A stretch of DNA of 64,000 bases from positions 1-64,000 of the forward strand of contig SVPG01000006.1 of NCBI GenBank assembly GCA_015065975.1, given 5' to 3'. Position 1 is the first letter of the stretch, and every line of letters begins with the position of its first letter. The notes under the pieces are model-generated. The model was given only the letters and a program-made list of their open reading frames with translations, was not told the origin of the DNA and made no database searches. The stretch comes from Oscillospiraceae bacterium. GTDB taxonomy: Bacteria; Bacillota; Clostridia; Oscillospirales; Acutalibacteraceae. Of the stretch, positions 50,185 through 59,017 are shown one piece after another. The position numbers and the translations under genes were made by a program.

Positions 50185-50222
50185 GTAATATGTTTGCAAA
50201 TTTAACTCGGGAGGTACACAAA

Positions 50223-50747
50223 TTGCTCTCAAATCTATCATCAATCATTTTAAACGCTGTTTCGGAATCAACCGCAGTGGTCTCTGACAGCGCAGTCAGC
50301 TCGGCTGATGCGGCAGGTAAAAGCGTTCTGGATACAATGCCCAGAAGCGAACTGATGGTGGTTGTCACCATTACAGGTATCGTCGTCGTTTTTGCAATGC
50401 TGGTTCTTCTTACCCTGCTTTTTGCCTTCTACGGCAAGATCGCTGACGGTATCAGCGGCAGGGCAAAGAAAAAGTCGGGCGAGAAGATCAAGAATGCAGC
50501 ACCGACCCCCAAGGCGGCACCTGCTGCGGCTAAGAAGACATCTTCCGCACAATCGGTAAAAACTGCTTCGGCACCTGTATCTGACGGTTCAATACCGGAG
50601 GAGATCATTGCTGTCATCGCTGCAGCTGTTGCAAGTATGTCGGACGGTACAACAGGTTATCAAATCAGAAGTGTGCGCCGTGCTTCGAGACAGGGCGCTT
50701 CCGCATGGCGTCAGGCAGCTCTTGCTGAGAATACACGCCGCTTCTGA
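50223..50747 (+). CDS. Na+-translocating decarboxylase gamma subunit, OadG-like
   Basis: 174 residues from a TTG at 50223 that has GGGAGG eight bases upstream. One membrane helix (LMVVVTITGIVVVFAMLVLLTLLFAFYG) near residue 50, then an Ala/Pro/Lys linker and a C-terminal patch IPEEIIAVIAAAVASMSDG...IRSVRR typical of Clostridia OadG. In the complex it holds the alpha and beta subunits together. oadB follows 58 bases later. The alpha subunit (carboxyltransferase) and biotin carrier are not in this window. Confidence 0.88.
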   Translation: MLSNLSSIILNAVSESTAVVSDSAVSSADAAGKSVLDTMPRSELMVVVTITGIVVVFAMLVLLTLLFAFYGKIADGISGRAKKKSGEKIKNAAPTPKAAPAAAKKTSSAQSVKTASAPVSDGSIPEEIIAVIAAAVASMSDGTTGYQIRSVRRASRQGASAWRQAALAENTRRF

Positions 50748-50805
50748 TCCCATTATATATTAGGAAAGGAGCCAGTCCTTCGTTGAAAGGGACACTGATG
50801 ATCAT

Positions 50806-52053
50806 ATGAATATCATTTCACAGTTTTGGGAAACAATCAAGGATCTCGCGATGGATTCCGGTATAGTGGGATTCATCAACGGCGAGTGGAGAAATCTTAT
50901 CATGGTGGCAGTTTCGTGCGCACTCATCTATCTTGCTATAGGCAAGCAGTTTGAGCCGATGCTCCTTCTGCCGATAGCCTTCGGTATGCTTCTTGCGAAC
51001 CTGCCCTTTGCAGGGCTTACCACTGTTCCGCAGACAGAGCTTATCCCCATTGCTCAGGCTTCCGCGGCAGATATTGCAAAATACGGTACGATAATTGCAC
51101 AGGACGGACTCGAATATGTTCAGGTCGAGCACGCGGGCGGCCTTCTTTACTACCTCTATCTCGGCGTAAAGCTCGGAATCTATCCGCCGCTCATCTTCCT
51201 CGGAATCGGTGCTATGACCGATTTTGGTCCTCTGCTTTCCAACCCCTCGAGCTTCCTGCTCGGTGCTGCTGCACAGCTCGGTATCTTCGTTGCGTTCATT
51301 CTCGCAATGGTCTGCGGACTTGATCCCGGACTTGCGGGCTCGATCGCGATCATCGGCGGTGCTGACGGTCCGACGGCTATTTATGTTACATCGAAGCTCG
51401 CTCCCGAATACCTGGGCTCGATTGCGGTCGCAGCTTATTCTTACATGGCGCTTATTCCGTTTATTCAGCCTATCTTCATGAAGGCTCTTACAACCCAGAA
51501 GGAGCGCACTGTCGTTATGAAGCCGGGCCGTGTTGTAACAAAGATGGAGAAGATCCTTTTCCCGATCATCGTTACAATCATCGTTTCGCTTCTTCTCCCG
51601 TCGGCAGCTACACTTGTCGGTATGCTCATGCTCGGCAACCTCTTCCGTGAGAGCGGAGTTGTTTCCAGAATCAGCAATACGGCTCAGAACGAGCTCATGA
51701 ACATAATCACAATTTTCCTCGGAGTTACCGTCGGCGCAACCGCAAAGGGCGACGTTTTCCTCACACCGACCACCCTTCTCATAATCGGTCTTGGTCTCGT
51801 TGCATTCTGCTTCGGTACAATCGGCGGAATCCTTCTCGGCAAGCTCATGTATGTTGTTACAAAGGGCAAGGTCAATCCCCTTATCGGTTCTGCGGGTGTT
51901 TCCGCTGTTCCGATGGCAGCCCGTGTTTCTCAGAAGGTCGGTCAGGAATACAATCCCGGCAACTTTCTTCTCATGCACGCAATGGGTCCCAACGTTGCAG
52001 GTGTTATAGGCTCTGCCGTTGCAGCCGGTATACTTATCTCCATACTCGGTTAA
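50806..52053 (+). CDS. oadB: Na+-translocating decarboxylase beta subunit
   Basis: 415 residues, nine or more membrane helices. Signature pieces: FGMLLANLPFAGL, GAMTDFGPLLSNPSSFLLGAAAQLGIF with the Na+-site Asp, GADGPTAIYVTSKLAPEYLGSIAVAAYSYMALIP, and FLLMHAMGPNVAGVIGSAVAAG. It couples decarboxylation of a carboxybiotin to Na+ export. Which acid (oxaloacetate, methylmalonyl-CoA, glutaconyl-CoA) cannot be told without the alpha subunit. The start at 50806 is the only in-frame ATG close to GAAAGGG. Confidence 0.94.
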   Translation: MNIISQFWETIKDLAMDSGIVGFINGEWRNLIMVAVSCALIYLAIGKQFEPMLLLPIAFGMLLANLPFAGLTTVPQTELIPIAQASAADIAKYGTIIAQDGLEYVQVEHAGGLLYYLYLGVKLGIYPPLIFLGIGAMTDFGPLLSNPSSFLLGAAAQLGIFVAFILAMVCGLDPGLAGSIAIIGGADGPTAIYVTSKLAPEYLGSIAVAAYSYMALIPFIQPIFMKALTTQKERTVVMKPGRVVTKMEKILFPIIVTIIVSLLLPSAATLVGMLMLGNLFRESGVVSRISNTAQNELMNIITIFLGVTVGATAKGDVFLTPTTLLIIGLGLVAFCFGTIGGILLGKLMYVVTKGKVNPLIGSAGVSAVPMAARVSQKVGQEYNPGNFLLMHAMGPNVAGVIGSAVAAGILISILG

Positions 52054-52082
52054 GTTCCTGTGATTGAAAGGGAGAACATATA

Positions 52083-52439
52083 ATGTCACTTTCAGAAAAG
52101 CTTTCCAATATAGAAGGTCTGCAATATAATGAGGCTATCGCCCGTATGTGCGGTGATGAGGAGCTTTACCGTTCAGCGCTGGAGCTTTCGTCGCAGCAGA
52201 TTCCGTCCATTATAGCTGAGCTTGACGGTCAGCTTGACGGCGGTGATATGCCCGGTTTTGCAATAAGTGTTCACGGTCTGAAAGGCGCACTCAACACGAT
52301 AGGTGCTGTTGTGCTTGCAGGATTTGCCGATTCACTTTGCAAATCGGCAAGGGCAGGGGACGACGGCGCAGTGTCAGAAGGCTGGAAAGAATTCCGCCCT
52401 CAGCTCGAAAGCTTTGTGGATAAGATTTCGACTCTCTGA
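52083..52439 (+). CDS. Orphan Hpt phosphotransfer protein
   Basis: 118 residues, a single four-helix Hpt domain with the phosphorylation motif VHGLKGALNTIG; its His is the phosphoryl acceptor, and GFADSLCKSARAGD forms the next helix. Hpt proteins relay phosphate from hybrid histidine kinases to response regulators; none is encoded nearby. It follows oadB by 29 bases with GAAAGGGAG, so it appears to be part of the pump operon, an unusual partner. Ends before a strong terminator. Confidence 0.9.
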   Translation: MSLSEKLSNIEGLQYNEAIARMCGDEELYRSALELSSQQIPSIIAELDGQLDGGDMPGFAISVHGLKGALNTIGAVVLAGFADSLCKSARAGDDGAVSEGWKEFRPQLESFVDKISTL

Positions 52440-52458
52440 CGCAGTATAATAAACAGGA

Positions 52459-52496
52459 AACGGGCGCACGCAGCATGGTTACTGTGTGCGCCCGTT
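52459..52496 (+). terminator. Terminator of the oadG-oadB-Hpt operon, GGGCGCACGC type
   Basis: AACGGGCGCAC (52459-52469) pairs perfectly with GTGCGCCCGTT (52486-52496). Same stem as at 19442. Confidence 0.8.
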
Positions 52497-52518
52497 GATT
52501 TAAAAGGAATGATCTGTT

Positions 52519-53172
52519 ATGAATAAGGAAAAAGATTTTCTGTCGGGTGCGGAGCTTGTCTGCTTTGACCTCGACGACACGCTTGTGCGCGGAATACACT
52601 CCATGATGTATCTTGCGATACTTGTGCAGAAATTTCCGCAGTTTATGCGCTTTGAGCAGATGAGAAATCAGTTCCCGTCGTTTCTCCACGGCGAGAGAGC
52701 GAAACTCAGACTGGCAAAAGGACTTGAAATATCTGTCATCGAAGCAAGGTTTGCGAAGCATTTCAAACAGCTCAGGAATATAAAAGAGACGGTCGACAGA
52801 TTCCATTCGATGGGCATAAAATGCGCTGTGATATCAACGGGTCCCGAACCTGTCGTTGCGGCAGGCTGCAGGCTTTGGGGAATGGACGATTATGCAGGCT
52901 CGAAGTGTGAAATCGTCGACGGCAGACTGACGGGTGAATATATCGAGCATATGTCCGAAAAGGGTAAGAAGGCTGCGCTTATGAGCATATGCGAAAGACT
53001 CGGTACTTCTCCCGATAAAGCGATTGCCGTGGGCGACGGTTTTTCGGATATGGAGCTTTTCAAAGCGTGCAGAACCTCAGTCGCGCTCAATCCCTTTGAC
53101 GAGAATGTAAAGAAGGAAACCGATTATGCCTTCTTTACCGACGATCTTATGACGGTGTTTTTTGAAGAATAA
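52519..53172 (+). CDS. HAD-IB phosphatase, SerB-like
   Basis: 217 residues. HAD motif I CFDLDDTLV, a four-helix cap (MYLAILVQKFPQFMRFEQMRNQF), motif II AVISTGPEP, motif III Lys in KGKKAALM and motif IV AVGDGFSDMELFKA. The layout is that of phosphoserine phosphatase and related HAD-IB enzymes; the substrate is not proven. AAAGGAATG precedes the ATG. It is alone between two terminators. Confidence 0.88.
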   Translation: MNKEKDFLSGAELVCFDLDDTLVRGIHSMMYLAILVQKFPQFMRFEQMRNQFPSFLHGERAKLRLAKGLEISVIEARFAKHFKQLRNIKETVDRFHSMGIKCAVISTGPEPVVAAGCRLWGMDDYAGSKCEIVDGRLTGEYIEHMSEKGKKAALMSICERLGTSPDKAIAVGDGFSDMELFKACRTSVALNPFDENVKKETDYAFFTDDLMTVFFEE

Positions 53173-53195
53173 AACTGAATATCCGAAAAAATTAT

Positions 53196-53226
53196 GACCG
53201 CCTGCAAAACAGGCGGTCGTTTTTTT
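53196..53226. terminator. Bidirectional terminator
   Basis: GACCGCCTG (53196-53204) pairs with CAGGCGGTC (53210-53218), followed by a T7 run; also at the end of the convergent YgjP-type gene. Confidence 0.9.
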
Positions 53227-53911
53227 ATCTCTTGAGAATTTTTCTTCTTTCCTTATAATCGGGCATGACCGATGAAAGGATATCGTAAAAGTCCTTTGAA
53301 TGATTCTGAACCATCATATGGGAAAGCTCGTGCGCGGCTACATATTCGGCGGCCTTGCGCGGATAATGTATCAGACGCACGTTGAGCATGACCGAGGCTT
53401 TCTGCGCACAGCAACTTCCCCAGCGGGTTTTTGCGCTGCGAAAATACAGCGACGGTTTCTCGATTTTATATCGTGCAAAAAGAGGAAATATGTCGTCAAA
53501 AACCTCCGTGAGATACTCTTTTGCAAGAGTGTTCAGATACCTTTGAACTATCAGAACGCGTTTCTTTTCGTCGTCGGGCTCCTTGAGCGAGACGAAAAGC
53601 GTTCCGTCGGAGAGACTGACTTTATTTGTGCTGCTTTTTGAAAGAGATACGACGACATCGCTTCCGAACAGACGAATGGTGTCGCCGTCACAGAAAACGC
53701 AGTCGGACAGCTGAGTGCTGCGGCTGACAGCGCTGCGTATGAAATCCGATTTTGAGATAATAAAATTCTCAATAACACGCAGAGGTACGCCGATCGGCGC
53801 AGAGACATAAACCGATCGGTCGGCACGTATCCTGAGATTTATGTTTTTTATTCTTTTTCTTTCAAATTCGTACTGTATTGTACCCCAGGGAAGCTTTACC
53901 GAACGGATCAT
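53225..53911 (-). CDS. YgjP/DUF45 (WLM-like) metallopeptidase
   Basis: 228 residues. N-terminal beta-rich part (YEFERKRIKNINLRIRADRSVYVSAP), then the zinc-peptidase part: SAKTRWGSCCAQKASVMLNVRLIHYPRKAAEYVAAHELSHMMVQNHSKDFY, with HELSH as the HExxH-type site and the downstream His in NHSKDF as third ligand. RWGSC..K is the family hallmark. Often linked to restriction-modification loci elsewhere, but here among housekeeping genes. No signal peptide. Confidence 0.93.
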   Translation of the reverse strand: MIRSVKLPWGTIQYEFERKRIKNINLRIRADRSVYVSAPIGVPLRVIENFIISKSDFIRSAVSRSTQLSDCVFCDGDTIRLFGSDVVVSLSKSSTNKVSLSDGTLFVSLKEPDDEKKRVLIVQRYLNTLAKEYLTEVFDDIFPLFARYKIEKPSLYFRSAKTRWGSCCAQKASVMLNVRLIHYPRKAAEYVAAHELSHMMVQNHSKDFYDILSSVMPDYKERRKILKR

Positions 53912-54053
53912 AGAAATTTTTCCTTTGCAAAGTTTTGCCGCTGATGCGTTGATACCGTGATTTAGTTGAGAATTCTACATCAACCCGAGTGTTTTGTCAA
54001 GGCGACGGCGGGCTGAAATTTTATTCTTTTGTTATCTTATGTATGTATTGTAC

Positions 54054-54082
54054 TTGAAATGAAAGGATAGGTATTGTATAAT
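54054..54082 (+). promoter_or_regulatory. Promoter of the AAC(3)-like gene
   Basis: TTGAAA (54054-54059), 17-base gap, TATAAT (54077-54082). Predicted start near 54089 excludes the in-frame ATG at 54094 as translation start. Confidence 0.8.
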
Positions 54083-54123
54083 TGTATCAGTAGATGTTAC
54101 ATCGAACGAGAGGTAATTTTTAT

Positions 54124-54885
54124 ATGTATGATCGTGTCGGTCTGACAAAGCAGCTCAAAGAGCTCGGTGTAAAAAAGTCCGGGACACTGTTTGTTCATTC
54201 GTCGGTAAAGTCCGTTGGCGCTGTTGACGGCGGTGCGGATACGATCCTCGATGCACTCCTCGATGCGGTCGGAGAGGACGGCCTTCTGTGCTGTGCGACG
54301 CATACGTGGGATAAGGTGGGCAGCGAAACGGATACCTTTGATCCGAAGAATACACCTTCCTGTGTTGGTGTGCTCGGTATGGTGCTGTTGAAAAGAGACG
54401 GCGCAGTCAGGAGTCTGCACCCGACGCATTCGATGGCGGTGTACGGAAAAGGCGCGAAAGAGTTTGTTGAAGGCGAACAGTATATGCACACACCCTGCCC
54501 GAGAGAGGGCTGCTGCGGAAAACTGCTTGACGCAGATGCACAGGTGCTTTTCCTCGGAGTGCCGCTCACAAAGAATACCTTCATTCACGGCGTTGAGGAA
54601 TGGTGCGGTATAGAAAACCGACTGAGCGAGCCGAGAAAAATGCGCATCGTCATGGACGACGGTACTCTGTTCGATGCAAGCTTTGCGATGCACCGTGCGC
54701 CCGTGCCCGACGTTTCCCGCAACTACGGAAAGCTTCTGCCCGTGTTCAGAAAAGAGGGAATAGCGCATGAGGGAAAGGTCGGCGATGCCGATTGTGTTCT
54801 GTGCGGGTGCATGGATATGTTCGAGGTGACGAGCGGTCTGCTCGCAGATTTCCCCGATTTGTTTCTGGATAATCAGCCTGTCTGA
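54124..54885 (+). CDS. AAC(3)/YokD-like N-acetyltransferase family protein
   Basis: 253 residues from the ATG at 54124 (GAGAGG 11 bases upstream). The family pattern of antibiotic N-acetyltransferases is visible: GTLFVHSSVKSVGAVDGGADTILDALLDAVGEDG, TPSCVGVLGMVLLKRDGAVRSLHPTHSMAVYG with the catalytic His, ADAQVLFLGVPLTKNTFIHGVE. Chromosomal YokD-like members are common and do not necessarily give aminoglycoside resistance; the natural substrate is unknown. Confidence 0.88.
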   Translation: MYDRVGLTKQLKELGVKKSGTLFVHSSVKSVGAVDGGADTILDALLDAVGEDGLLCCATHTWDKVGSETDTFDPKNTPSCVGVLGMVLLKRDGAVRSLHPTHSMAVYGKGAKEFVEGEQYMHTPCPREGCCGKLLDADAQVLFLGVPLTKNTFIHGVEEWCGIENRLSEPRKMRIVMDDGTLFDASFAMHRAPVPDVSRNYGKLLPVFRKEGIAHEGKVGDADCVLCGCMDMFEVTSGLLADFPDLFLDNQPV

Positions 54886-54955
54886 AAATGTCGGGCGTGA
54901 TTCGATAAATTGTCAAAAAAGAGAAAACATAGATTCAGAAAGGAATGGTCAAAAA

Positions 54956-56074
54956 ATGAAAAAGTTCAAAAAGATTGTTGCGGTTCTGCTTGTTGCGTGT
55001 CTCTGCTTTGCTCTGACAGGCTGTGAAGCGGTCATGGAAATGATCGAGCAGCAGCTCAGCCAGTATGAGGTAGGACAGGATGTGGATCTCGATTCACTCG
55101 ACCCCGGCAGCTACGAAGGTGATTTCTACGATCTTGAGGTCTTTGAGGATCTCCCCGAGAAGTATTCAAAGGCAACCCCGATGTTCTGGAGATGCGAGTC
55201 CGAGGACGGCGGAGTCATCTATTTCCTCGGTTCCATTCACGTTGCCGACGAGTCTGCATACCGTTTCAACGAGACCATAATGGAAGCTTTCGTTGAGGCT
55301 GATGCTCTGGCTGTCGAGTGCGACACCATCGCTTTTGAGAGCGATTATGCAGCACAGATGCAGATGTCCATGGATATGATGTATCTTGACGGCGACAAGG
55401 TTCAGAATCATATGTCCGAGGAGCTCTATGACGGACTCGTTGAGATCCTTGAGGAGTATCCCGATACATGGCAGGATCTCGGTTACACAATCGAGACACT
55501 CAATATGTGCAAGCCTGCAATGTGGAGCTCGCTGCTCGACAATATCGTTCTCGGTGAGACCGATCTCAAGAGCGAGCTTGGAATCGACGCACACTTCCTC
55601 AAGCTTGCAAAGGAAATGGGCAAGAGCGTTCTTGAGGTTGAATCGGTTGAGTTCCAGATGAATATGCTTTCCGAGTTCCCCGATGAGCTTTATGAGCTTC
55701 TTCTTGAGGGTTACCTCGAGGTGGATATGAAGGAGCAGGCTGAAGCAACCGAGCAGCTTTTCGAGCTGTGGAAGAAGGGCGACGTTGACGAGTTCACAGA
55801 GAACGTTGCAACCGATCCCGATATGGACTATACAGAGGAAGAGAACGGCGGCTACACTGAGGAAGAAGCCGAGCTCATCAAGGAATACAACGACAAGATG
55901 CTCTTTGACAGAAACATCGGCATGGCAGATGCAGCTGAGGAGTATCTCGCTTCCGGCAAGACTGTTTTCTATGTTGTCGGTGCAGCTCACTTTATCGGTG
56001 AAGGCGGCATAATCGAGCTGATGGAAGAGCGCGGCTATGAGGTCGAGTTCATCGGCGGAGAAAATCTCAAATGA
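54956..56074 (+). CDS. TraB/GumN family lipoprotein
   Basis: 372 residues. Lipoprotein signal (KKFKKIVAVLLVACLCFALTGC, Cys at the lipobox LTGC), an acidic linker, then a TraB/GumN domain: MFWRCESEDGGVIYFLGSIHVADESAYRFNETIMEAF, LGIDAHFLKLAKEMGKSVLEVESV, and the closing FYVVGAAHFIGEGGIIELMEERGYEVEFI. GSxHxA and E..xH are the family motifs, thought to bind metal in a possible protease or hydrolase. Ends in an ATGA overlap with the DUF1624 gene, so the two are translated together. Confidence 0.93.
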   Translation: MKKFKKIVAVLLVACLCFALTGCEAVMEMIEQQLSQYEVGQDVDLDSLDPGSYEGDFYDLEVFEDLPEKYSKATPMFWRCESEDGGVIYFLGSIHVADESAYRFNETIMEAFVEADALAVECDTIAFESDYAAQMQMSMDMMYLDGDKVQNHMSEELYDGLVEILEEYPDTWQDLGYTIETLNMCKPAMWSSLLDNIVLGETDLKSELGIDAHFLKLAKEMGKSVLEVESVEFQMNMLSEFPDELYELLLEGYLEVDMKEQAEATEQLFELWKKGDVDEFTENVATDPDMDYTEEENGGYTEEEAELIKEYNDKMLFDRNIGMADAAEEYLASGKTVFYVVGAAHFIGEGGIIELMEERGYEVEFIGGENLK

Positions 56075-56835
56075 TAAAACCGACAAAATCGGACGCAGGC
56101 GCAGCGACGCGCAGAATCCATATTATCGATATTCTGCGCGCTGTTGCGATAATCTACATGGTGTTCTACCATGTGCTGTTTGATCTTGCGTTCGTGTGGC
56201 GGTATGATTGGGCGATACAGCTTTACGATTCACAGCGATATATAGTCATCTTCGATGAACTTATATTTGTTGTGCTTTCCGGTGTATGCGCAAATCTTTC
56301 CAAAAGTAATGCCGAGCGCGGCGCAGGTTTACTGTGCATCGCGCTCGGTTTTACCGCTGTTACGGCATTTGTTTTTCCCGGCGGCGCGATATATTTCGGC
56401 GTTCTGCATATGCTTTCCTGCTCAATGCTGATATATGCGGCGGTGGGCAAATGGCTCAAAAAGATACCGTGGTGGGTCGGTGCACCGCTGTTTGCGGCAG
56501 CCGCCCTGCTCACATGGAATGTAAAGAGAGGGTATTTCGGTATAGGCGATTTTTCTTTTGCCGTACCCGATATTCTTGTTTACAACAATAATCTTTACCC
56601 CTTCGGCTTCATCAACGCAAGCTATGCGGCAGCCGATTATTTCCCGCTGATGCCGTGGCTTTTTGTTTTCCTTGCGGGAGCATATGTCGGAAGTCTCTGC
56701 AGAAAGGAACTGCCGAAGCCGTTTTACAAGAACTACTGCCCGCCGCTTGCGTTTATCGGGCGGCATTCACTGCTGATATATGTAATTCATCAGCCAATAA
56801 TTTTCGCAATACTTTATATTATCAAGCCACTTTGA
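56071..56835 (+). CDS. DUF1624 (heparan-alpha-glucosaminide acetyltransferase-like) membrane protein
   Basis: 254 residues; seven membrane helices. The family start RRIHIIDILRAVAIIYMVFYHVLFDLAF is characteristic, with the conserved His in YHVLFDL, and the last helix carries GRHSLLIYVIHQPI. In eukaryotes the related HGSNAT transfers acetyl groups across the lysosomal membrane; bacterial members probably acetylate envelope sugars. Overlaps the TraB lipoprotein stop by 4 bases. Confidence 0.9.
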   Translation: MIKPTKSDAGAATRRIHIIDILRAVAIIYMVFYHVLFDLAFVWRYDWAIQLYDSQRYIVIFDELIFVVLSGVCANLSKSNAERGAGLLCIALGFTAVTAFVFPGGAIYFGVLHMLSCSMLIYAAVGKWLKKIPWWVGAPLFAAAALLTWNVKRGYFGIGDFSFAVPDILVYNNNLYPFGFINASYAAADYFPLMPWLFVFLAGAYVGSLCRKELPKPFYKNYCPPLAFIGRHSLLIYVIHQPIIFAILYIIKPL

Positions 56836-56851
56836 AAGGAATACTCTGCCA

Positions 56852-59017
56852 ATGGATTTTGTAGCACAGCTTGCAGCTCAGTTTTCGATCAAGCCTGAGT
56901 ATGTCAAGAATATTCTCACACTTATTGACGATGGCAACACCATCCCGTTTATTGCACGTTACCGCAAGGAGATGCACGGAACACAGAATGACCAGACCAT
57001 CCGTGAGCTTGCGGACAGATATGAATATCTCCAAGGTCTTGAAAAGCGCCGCGAGGAGGTAAGGGCATCGATCGAAAATCTCGGTGTGATGACCGATGAA
57101 ATTTCTGCGGCACTCGGTGCTGCGGCAACACTTGCCGAGATTGAGGATATATACCGTCCCTATAAACCCAAGAGAAAGACAAGAGCTTCCGTCGCAAAGG
57201 AAAAGGGACTTCAGCCGCTCGCAGATGCGATTTTTGCACAGGAAAAGGGCGGAGAATTTCCTATCGATATGGCTCAGAATTATGTGGATGCGGAAAAGGG
57301 TGTTGAAACCGCTCAGGATGCTCTGCAGGGTGCTCTCGATATAATTGCGGAAGCTATTTCCGATAACGCAAATATCAGAAAGCGTCTGCGCTATGTTGCG
57401 TTTGCAAACGGAAGTCTGAGAACAAAGGCGTCCGATCCCGAAGCGGATTCCGTCTATACAACCTATTATGATTACAGTGAGCCGCTGACAAAGGTCGCAG
57501 GACACAGAGTTCTTGCAGTCGACCGCGGTGAGCGCGAGGGATTCCTCAAGGTTTCGGTAGAGTTTGACAAAGCAAAAGGACTCAATATCGTCTATTCCGA
57601 AAGTGTAATATACGGCTCGAATTGCACCGATGCTGTTATCGAAGCGGCAACCGATGCATACGACCGTCTTATATTCCCGTCGATCGAGAGAGAGCTGCGT
57701 TCCGATCTTACCGCAACCGCAGCGGAGGGAGCCATAAAGAATTTCTCACAGAACCTGCGCCAGCTTCTCATGCAGCCGCCTGTAAAGGGAAAGACCGTCA
57801 TAGGTCTCGACCCCGGTTACAGAACAGGCTGTAAGGTTGCGGTCGTTGACGATACGGGCAGAGTTCTCGATACAGGCGTTATCTATCCCGCACCGCCCTA
57901 CAAGAAGATCGACGAGGCCCGCAGAATAGTCGGCGGACTCATCAAGAAGCATAATGCCGATGCTCTGTCGATCGGTAACGGAACTGCGAGTAAGGAGACC
58001 GAGATGTTTGCCTCCGACCTGCTCCACGATTTTAACGGCGTGAGCTATATGGTCGTCAGTGAAGCGGGCGCTTCGGTTTATTCCGCGAGCAAGCTTGCGG
58101 CTGAGGAGTTCCCCGAATATGACGTCAGTCTCAGAAGCGCCGTTTCCATCGCAAGAAGACTGCAGGATCCCCTTGCAGAGCTTGTAAAGATCGATCCGAA
58201 GGCTATCGGTGTCGGTCAGTATCAGCACGATATGCCCCCGAAGAGACTCGACGATGCTCTCGGCGGAGTTGTCGAAGAGTGTGTCAATTCGGTCGGCGTC
58301 GACCTCAATACAGCGTCGCCGTCGCTTCTTGCAAGAGTTGCAGGCGTTTCGGCGGCGGTTTCGAAAAATATCGTTGCATACCGTGAGGAGAACGGTGCGT
58401 TCAAGAGCAGAAGCGAACTCAAAAAAGTTCCGAAGCTCGGTCCCAAGGCTTTCGAGCAGTGCGCAGGCTTCCTCCGTGTTGCGGAGAGCAGCAATGTGCT
58501 TGACAATACGGCGGTTCACCCCGAGAGCTACAGCGCGGCAAAAGCGCTTCTTGAGCTTTGCGGATACAAGCTGGACGACGTTAAAAAGGGCAAGATCGGT
58601 GATCTCAAGGATCGTGTCGCCGAGATAGGTGAGGAGACCGCAGCCGAGAAACTCGGTATAGGTGTTCCGACGCTCAACGATATTGTTACCGAGCTTATGC
58701 GTCCGGGGCGTGACCCGCGTGACGAACTGCCCAAGCCCCTGCTTCGTACCGATGTTCTCGATATGAACGACCTTGTTCCCGGTATGGAGCTTGACGGAAC
58801 GGTAAGAAATGTTATAGATTTCGGTGCGTTTGTGGATATCGGAGTCCATCAGGACGGACTTGTACATATCTCGCAGATTTGCAACCACTTCATAAAACAC
58901 CCGAGTGAAAAGCTCAAGGTGGGAGATGTTGTAAAGGTGTGGGTATTGTCGGTCGATACCGCAAAGAAGCGCATCAGCCTTACAATGAAGGGAGCCCCCG
59001 ATGTCAAGAAGTCTTAA
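56852..59017 (+). CDS. tex: Tex family RNA-binding transcription accessory protein
   Basis: 721 residues, full length. Tex_N helical part (FSIKPEYVKNILTLIDDGNTIPFIARYRKEMHGTQND), YqgF/RNase H-like domain (GLDPGYRTGCKVAVVD), helix-hairpin-helix repeats (VEECVNSVGVDLNTASPSLLARVAGVS), and an S1 RNA-binding domain near the C-terminus (LVPGMELDGTVRNVIDFGAFVDIGVHQDGLVH). It binds RNA during transcription. AAAGGAATA precedes the ATG. Its stop overlaps the start of the next lipoprotein gene by 17 bases. Confidence 0.97.
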   Translation: MDFVAQLAAQFSIKPEYVKNILTLIDDGNTIPFIARYRKEMHGTQNDQTIRELADRYEYLQGLEKRREEVRASIENLGVMTDEISAALGAAATLAEIEDIYRPYKPKRKTRASVAKEKGLQPLADAIFAQEKGGEFPIDMAQNYVDAEKGVETAQDALQGALDIIAEAISDNANIRKRLRYVAFANGSLRTKASDPEADSVYTTYYDYSEPLTKVAGHRVLAVDRGEREGFLKVSVEFDKAKGLNIVYSESVIYGSNCTDAVIEAATDAYDRLIFPSIERELRSDLTATAAEGAIKNFSQNLRQLLMQPPVKGKTVIGLDPGYRTGCKVAVVDDTGRVLDTGVIYPAPPYKKIDEARRIVGGLIKKHNADALSIGNGTASKETEMFASDLLHDFNGVSYMVVSEAGASVYSASKLAAEEFPEYDVSLRSAVSIARRLQDPLAELVKIDPKAIGVGQYQHDMPPKRLDDALGGVVEECVNSVGVDLNTASPSLLARVAGVSAAVSKNIVAYREENGAFKSRSELKKVPKLGPKAFEQCAGFLRVAESSNVLDNTAVHPESYSAAKALLELCGYKLDDVKKGKIGDLKDRVAEIGEETAAEKLGIGVPTLNDIVTELMRPGRDPRDELPKPLLRTDVLDMNDLVPGMELDGTVRNVIDFGAFVDIGVHQDGLVHISQICNHFIKHPSEKLKVGDVVKVWVLSVDTAKKRISLTMKGAPDVKKS

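Noticed and set aside
53225..53911. YgjP-type gene as mark of a restriction or defence island
   Set aside because: Neighbours are housekeeping genes; no restriction, methylase or helicase gene is near.
54124..54885. Aminoglycoside resistance determinant
   Set aside because: The family includes many chromosomal YokD-like proteins without resistance function; no mobile context surrounds the gene.
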